A stretch of 64,000 nt of DNA. It comes from Bacillota bacterium (GTDB lineage: Bacteria; Bacillota; Negativicutes; Sporomusales; UBA7701). The notes below the pieces were generated by a model. It made no database searches. It was not told the DNA's origin and saw only the letters and a list, made by a program, of their open reading frames with translations. Each line of letters begins with the position of its first letter. Position 1 is the stretch's first letter. Position numbers and translations under genes: made by a program. Of the stretch, positions 60,563-64,000 are shown piece by piece. The stretch is from the NCBI GenBank assembly GCA_023415775.1, contig JAEZJM010000021.1:124001-188000 (forward strand), read 5' to 3'.

Positions 60563-62278
60563 ATGCTGAAAAACCTAACTGTTACCAATTTCGCCCTTAT
60601 CGAACAGGCCAGCGTCGAATTCGTTGGCGGGCTCAATATCCTCACTGGCGAAACCGGGGCCGGTAAATCCATCCTCGTCGACGCGCTTAGCACCCTGCTC
60701 GGCGGCAGGGCCGAACGCGACGCCATCCGCAGCGGCTGCGACTCCTTCCGGGTTGAGGCCGTTTTCGACGTGGCCGCCAACGCCAACGTCCGCGCCATCC
60801 TCGACGATCAGGGAATACCTGTCGATGACGGCGCCACCCTGATAATAAGCCGCTACCTGTCGCGGCAGGGCAAGACCGCCATCCTCGCCAACGGCTGCCA
60901 CGTCACCGTCGGCATGCTGCGCCAGCTCGGCGGCGAACTCGTCGACCTGCACGGCCAGCACGAACATCAGGCCCTTCTCCGCCCCGAGGCCCACCTGGCG
61001 ATGGTCGATTCCTTCCTGCCAGGCGGCCGGGAAAAGCTCGACCGCTACCGCGGCCTGTACGCCGCCTGGAGCGAACTCGGCGCCGCCCTCGCCCGTTCCG
61101 AGACCGATTCGCGCGAGCGCGCCCAGCGCCTCGACATGCTGACCTGGCAGACAAAAGAAATCGCCGCCGCCGCCCTCAAGGACGGCGAGGAAGAAGACAT
61201 TGACCGGGAAATCAGACTGCTGAGCAACGCCGAGAAGATAATCGGCGCCGTCGGCCGCGCCTACGGGCTGCTTTCCGAGGGCGGCAAGGGCTCGGGCGGC
61301 GCACTGTCCGACCTAGCCGAGAGCCGCAAGGAACTGGAATACGCCGCCCGCTTCGACACCGCCCTTGCCGCGAAGCTGGAAACGATCAGCGACGCGCTCT
61401 ACCAGCTTGAGGACGTCGCCGCGGAACTGCGCGACTACCGGGAAAATATCGACTTCGACCCTGGGCGGCTGGCCAAACTGCAGGAACGGATGGACACCAT
61501 CCACAACCTTAAACGTAAATACGGCGCCACCATCGCTGACATCCTGGAATACTGCCGTAAGGCAACGGACGAACTGGCCGACATCACCAACTACGAGGAA
61601 CGCCTGGCCGCGCTCGGCGCTCAGCTGGCCACCGCCGAAAAGGAACTGGCCCTGGCGGCCGACGGACTCGACCGGCTGCGGCGCGCCGCCGCCACTGAAC
61701 TCGCCGGCAAGGTCCGCGGGCATCTTGTCGATCTCGGCATGCCACAGGCCGCCCTCGTCATCGACGTCAGAACGGTGCAACGTTACACGCCCACCGGCGC
61801 CAACGAAGTCACCGTGCTGTTTTCCGCCAATCCCGGCGAAGAGGCCAAACCACTCGCTAAGGTCGCTTCGGGCGGCGAACTCTCCCGTATCGCCCTGGCC
61901 TTCAAAACGGTAGCCGCCAGCGCGGGCGGCGTCGGCACGATGATCTTCGACGAAGTCGACACCGGCATCGGCGGCCAAACCGCCAGGATGGTCGCCGAGA
62001 AGATCGCACTTGTCGCCGGCGACAAGCAAGTGCTGTGCGTAACCCATCTCCCGCAGGTCGCCGCGATGGCCGACCGCCATCTGGCGGTCGAAAAGAAGGT
62101 CAACGTCGACCGCACGATCACCGTCGTCAAAATACTCGACGACGCGGCCCATCTTCAGGAGGTCACCCGGATGATCTCCGGCGACAACTTAACCAGGGCA
62201 GCCCTGGATAATGCCGCGGAAATGATAACATCAGCGCAGTCACGCAAAGAAATATGGAAAAATAAAGCGCAAGCGTGA
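60563..62278 (+). CDS. recN: DNA repair protein RecN
   Basis: A 571-residue SMC-like RecN with Walker A GETGAGKS (residues 30-37), a long coiled coil (about 150-370), signature GGELSRIALAFK and Walker B MIFDEVDTG. It acts early in double-strand break repair. ATG 60563 after GGGGAGGAG. Its last codons lie in the terminator stem and its stop in the loop. Confidence 0.96.
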   Translation: MLKNLTVTNFALIEQASVEFVGGLNILTGETGAGKSILVDALSTLLGGRAERDAIRSGCDSFRVEAVFDVAANANVRAILDDQGIPVDDGATLIISRYLSRQGKTAILANGCHVTVGMLRQLGGELVDLHGQHEHQALLRPEAHLAMVDSFLPGGREKLDRYRGLYAAWSELGAALARSETDSRERAQRLDMLTWQTKEIAAAALKDGEEEDIDREIRLLSNAEKIIGAVGRAYGLLSEGGKGSGGALSDLAESRKELEYAARFDTALAAKLETISDALYQLEDVAAELRDYRENIDFDPGRLAKLQERMDTIHNLKRKYGATIADILEYCRKATDELADITNYEERLAALGAQLATAEKELALAADGLDRLRRAAATELAGKVRGHLVDLGMPQAALVIDVRTVQRYTPTGANEVTVLFSANPGEEAKPLAKVASGGELSRIALAFKTVAASAGGVGTMIFDEVDTGIGGQTARMVAEKIALVAGDKQVLCVTHLPQVAAMADRHLAVEKKVNVDRTITVVKILDDAAHLQEVTRMISGDNLTRAALDNAAEMITSAQSRKEIWKNKAQA

Positions 62279-62297
62279 GCTTGCGCTATTTATTTTC
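62266..62297 (+). terminator. intrinsic terminator overlapping recN stop
   Basis: AGCGCAAGC (62266-62274) pairs with GCTTGCGCT (62279-62287), loop GTGA, then ATTTATTTT. The recN TGA lies at 62276-62278. Confidence 0.75.
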
Positions 62298-62354
62298 AAT
62301 AATAGAGTAATTTAGAGCCGTCAAGTCAATATATGCTACATATTCCGGAATAAT

Positions 62355-62420
62355 CCCCGAAGAAATCGGGAAACTTTACTGTGCGGGTAAAGTTGCTCCC
62401 GAAAAAAACAGTATTCGGGG
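62355..62420 (+). promoter_or_regulatory. nested hairpin leader of spoIVB
   Basis: The outer stem CCCCGAA (62355-62361) pairs with TTCGGGG (62414-62420); inside it TCGGGA (62366-62371) pairs with TCCCGA (62397-62402), and AACTTTAC (62372-62379) with GTAAAGTT (62387-62394). The right outer arm forms the likely spoIVB ribosome site (GGGGTG, 62417-62422), so it may gate translation. It lacks a T-run. Confidence 0.6.
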
Positions 62421-62432
62421 TGATGACGGAAG

Positions 62433-63803
62433 ATGTCAGGCATTAGTCGCCGCTCCGCGTTCGGCCTGCTGCTCGCCGTGTTGATCGTCGCCTTCTGCTT
62501 TTCGCCGCAGTTCCGCGATATCTACCAGCTTCCCCCGCATATGCGCATCATCGCAGGCGAGACCGCCAGTCTCAACGTCGCTTTCCCCTGGACAATGACG
62601 GTCAATCAGGACCAGGCCGTGAAGATCAATTCCCAGCGCGGCTTTTCCCGTCCGGTATCGCTGGAACCGGTCAGCCTGGGCAAGGCTACCCTCGAATTCA
62701 GGCTGCTGGGCCTGATACCGGTCCGCACAGTGCAGGTAGACGTCCTGCCGCCGCTCAAATTGGTGCCGGGCGGCCACTCAATCGGCGTCGTCCTCCATTC
62801 CCAAGGGGTTATCATCGTCGGACATTCCCCCGTAACCGGGCCGGACGGCCAAAGCCGCTCCCCCGCGAAAGATGCGGGACTAGCGATTGGCGACGTCATC
62901 CTAAGCATCAATGGCGTACCCGTGCAAAGCGACAGCCAGGTGGCGGAGGTAATCGACGCCAGCGGCCGCGAGAACAGGCCGGTCGTCCTTTCCGTCAAGC
63001 GTGGCTCGGCAAATCTCGAACTGTCGCTCCGGCCGATGTTCTGCCAGGATACCAAACGTTACCGCATCGGGCTGTTTGTCCGCGACAGCGCGGCCGGCGT
63101 CGGCACCCTCACCTTCTATGAACCGGAAACCAATACCTACGGCGCCCTCGGCCACATCATCACCGACAGCGACACCAACCAACCCATCGACTGCCATCAG
63201 GGGAGAATCGTTTTGGCGACAGTATCCGGCATCCAGCACGGCCGGCGGGGCCAGCCGGGAGAAAAAATCGGCGTCTTCATTGAAGAGGATCAGGTTCTCG
63301 GCAACATCGAAAAAAACACTCCTTTCGGCATCTATGGACAATTATCGGCTTACCCGCCGCAGCAAATCTTCGGAGACGGCATCCCGGTGGCATCGATGAG
63401 CCAGGTTCAGCTCGGCGCGGCGGAACTGCTCACCGTCGTGGACGGCCAGAAAATCGAGAAATTCGCCATCGAAGTTCAGAAAATCAACCTCCAGGAAACC
63501 CCTGAAGGCAAAGGTCTCGTCATAAAAGTTACCGATCCTCGCCTGCTGGAGCGGACAGGAGGCATCGTCCAGGGGATGAGCGGCAGCCCGATTATCCAGA
63601 ACGGAAAAATCATCGGCGCTGTCACCCACGTCTTTGTCCACGATCCGACCCGCGGTTACGGATGCTTCGTAGACTGGATGTTGATGGAGAGCGGCCTCGT
63701 TCCGCGTCGGGAAAAGCAGACGGCCAGAAAGCTATTCACGCTTTCTGGCCGTTTTTCGCAATCCTGTCCGTCATTAATAAAATATCTTCCGATATCCGCA
63801 TAA
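62433..63803 (+). CDS. spoIVB: SpoIVB peptidase (S55)
   Basis: A 456-residue protease that crosses from the forespore to trigger pro-sigma-K processing. N-terminal membrane helix (residues 9-26), PDZ domain with VTGPDGQSRSPAKDAGLAIGD (about 130-190), and the S55 catalytic domain with GALGHIITDSDT (His) and GMSGSPIIQNGKIIGA (Ser). The protein is some 28 residues longer than expected at the C-terminus, and these are encoded by an intrinsic terminator (63720-63756). ATG 62433 after GGGGTGATG. Confidence 0.93.
   Translation: MSGISRRSAFGLLLAVLIVAFCFSPQFRDIYQLPPHMRIIAGETASLNVAFPWTMTVNQDQAVKINSQRGFSRPVSLEPVSLGKATLEFRLLGLIPVRTVQVDVLPPLKLVPGGHSIGVVLHSQGVIIVGHSPVTGPDGQSRSPAKDAGLAIGDVILSINGVPVQSDSQVAEVIDASGRENRPVVLSVKRGSANLELSLRPMFCQDTKRYRIGLFVRDSAAGVGTLTFYEPETNTYGALGHIITDSDTNQPIDCHQGRIVLATVSGIQHGRRGQPGEKIGVFIEEDQVLGNIEKNTPFGIYGQLSAYPPQQIFGDGIPVASMSQVQLGAAELLTVVDGQKIEKFAIEVQKINLQETPEGKGLVIKVTDPRLLERTGGIVQGMSGSPIIQNGKIIGAVTHVFVHDPTRGYGCFVDWMLMESGLVPRREKQTARKLFTLSGRFSQSCPSLIKYLPISA
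63719..63757 (+). terminator. terminator inside the spoIVB 3' end
   Basis: A 13-pair stem ACGGCCAGAAAGC (63720-63732) with GCTTTCTGGCCGT (63740-63752), seven-base loop, T-run 63752-63756. It lies wholly within the open frame of spoIVB, 46 bases before its stop. Confidence 0.85.
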
Positions 63804-63839
63804 AAAATCTCAAAAAATTGGATTTTTTTTCCAGACGAG

Positions 63840-63868
63840 GAAGGAAATGTTGCGGATATGTCGAATTG
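63840..63868 (+). promoter_or_regulatory. sigma-H-like promoter of spo0A
   Basis: GAAGGAAAT (63840-63848) fully fits the sigma-H -35 RnAGGAwWW; after 11 bases GTCGAATTG (63860-63868) fits RnnGAATww with one mismatch at the last base. It matches the sigma-H control of spo0A known in B. subtilis. Confidence 0.62.
63857..63865 (+). promoter_or_regulatory. 0A box-like site
   Basis: TATGTCGAA, one mismatch from the 0A box TTTGTCRAA, overlapping the sigma-H -10 of spo0A; it suggests autoregulation. Confidence 0.45.
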
Positions 63869-63904
63869 TATTTTCCAGAAAACTGGGCAGGGAGGATTAT
63901 GTTT

Positions 63905-64000
63905 ATGATACGAGAGGCAATAAAGGTGGCCATCGCTGATGACAATCGCGATTTCGCCGATATCATGCAGGAATGCCTGAATCAGCAGCAGGACATCAAC
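63905..64000 (+). CDS. spo0A: sporulation master regulator Spo0A, 5' part
   Basis: Only the first 32 codons lie in the window. IKVAIADDNRDFADIM gives the response-regulator acidic pocket (DDN) with the usual Spo0A spacing. The place after spoIVB is diagnostic. ATG 63905 is nine bases after GGAGG; ATG 63899 is only three bases after it. The phosphorylated Asp and the DNA-binding domain lie outside. Confidence 0.9.
   Translation, partial: MIREAIKVAIADDNRDFADIMQECLNQQQDIN

Noticed and set aside
1..64000. CRISPR arrays, tRNA genes, insertion sequences or prophage genes
   Set aside because: No regularly spaced repeats, tRNA-like cloverleaf sequences, transposase or phage proteins were seen on either strand.

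Overview
The window is a dense, GC-rich, single-strand block of core genes from an endospore-forming member of the Firmicutes (Bacillota). Every gene I can support reads on the + strand. Sporulation genes (a complete spoIIIA operon, spoIVB and the start of spo0A), HemZ, IreB, DUF1292, the Asp23/AmaP/DUF2273 trio and Firmicutes gene orders (recJ-relA-dtd; hisS-aspS-6S RNA-rarA-iscR-iscS-mnmA; alaS-ireB-ruvX-yrzB-mltG-trmR-U32; nusB-xseAB-ispA-dxs-tlyA-nadK-argR-recN-spoIVB-spo0A) set the phylum. The overall mix suggests a high-GC Negativicutes of the Sporomusaceae type, but that finer placement is inference.

Layout. 1-2234: end of a 5-formyl-THF cyclo-ligase, then a tight trio of SpoIIE-type phosphatase, small P-loop protein and HD-domain protein. 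2258-4498: secD-secF with a near-consensus promoter and a terminator. 4592-6106: an unrecognised polytopic membrane protein and a DUF456 protein. 6270-9354: a Mg-chelatase-like AAA ATPase overlapping a von Willebrand A protein. 9510-15714: lapA-like, recJ, relA, dtd, metallo-beta-lactamase-fold hydrolase. 15775-18776: AI-2E-type permease, Fur-family regulator, hemZ. 18792-22497: hisS, aspS, a hairpin, 6S RNA, and a tiny ORF interrupted in frame by TGA. 22498-28657: ltaE, a palindromic repeat, rarA, and the iscR-iscS-iscU-mnmA iron-sulfur/thiolation operon. 28782-30779: PRC-barrel, zinc-ribbon, YtxH-like and a second AI-2E-type permease. 30833-38971: alaS, ireB, an aldo/keto reductase-ferredoxin fusion, a second palindromic repeat, ruvX, yrzB, mltG, trmR, a U32 protein and a DUF4911 protein. 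39104-44898: class B PBP, PmbA/TldD-type protease, aroQ, pepP, efp and a zinc-ribbon protein. 45005-50086: spoIIIAA-AH. 50138-52988: asp23, amaP, DUF2273, nusB, a TsaD/Kae1 paralogue and a tiny membrane protein. 53052-62297: xseA, xseB, ispA, a divergent PAP2 protein, dxs, tlyA, nadK, mnmM, argR, recN. 62355-64000: a structured leader, spoIVB, a terminator inside its 3' end, a sigma-H-like promoter with a 0A-like box, and the start of spo0A.

Functionally the window joins translation and tRNA modification (hisS, aspS, alaS, mnmA, mnmM, trmR, U32, dtd, efp), stringent response (relA), repair (recJ, rarA, ruvX, xseAB, recN), protein export (secDF), Fe-S assembly, heme and isoprenoid synthesis, cell wall (mltG, PBP) and the sporulation channel and checkpoint. 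I see no tRNA, rRNA, CRISPR array, insertion sequence or prophage. The least explained items are the phosphatase/P-loop/HD trio, the AAA/vWA pair, the TGA-interrupted small ORF with a possible SECIS hairpin, the two palindromic repeats and the structured spoIVB leader.
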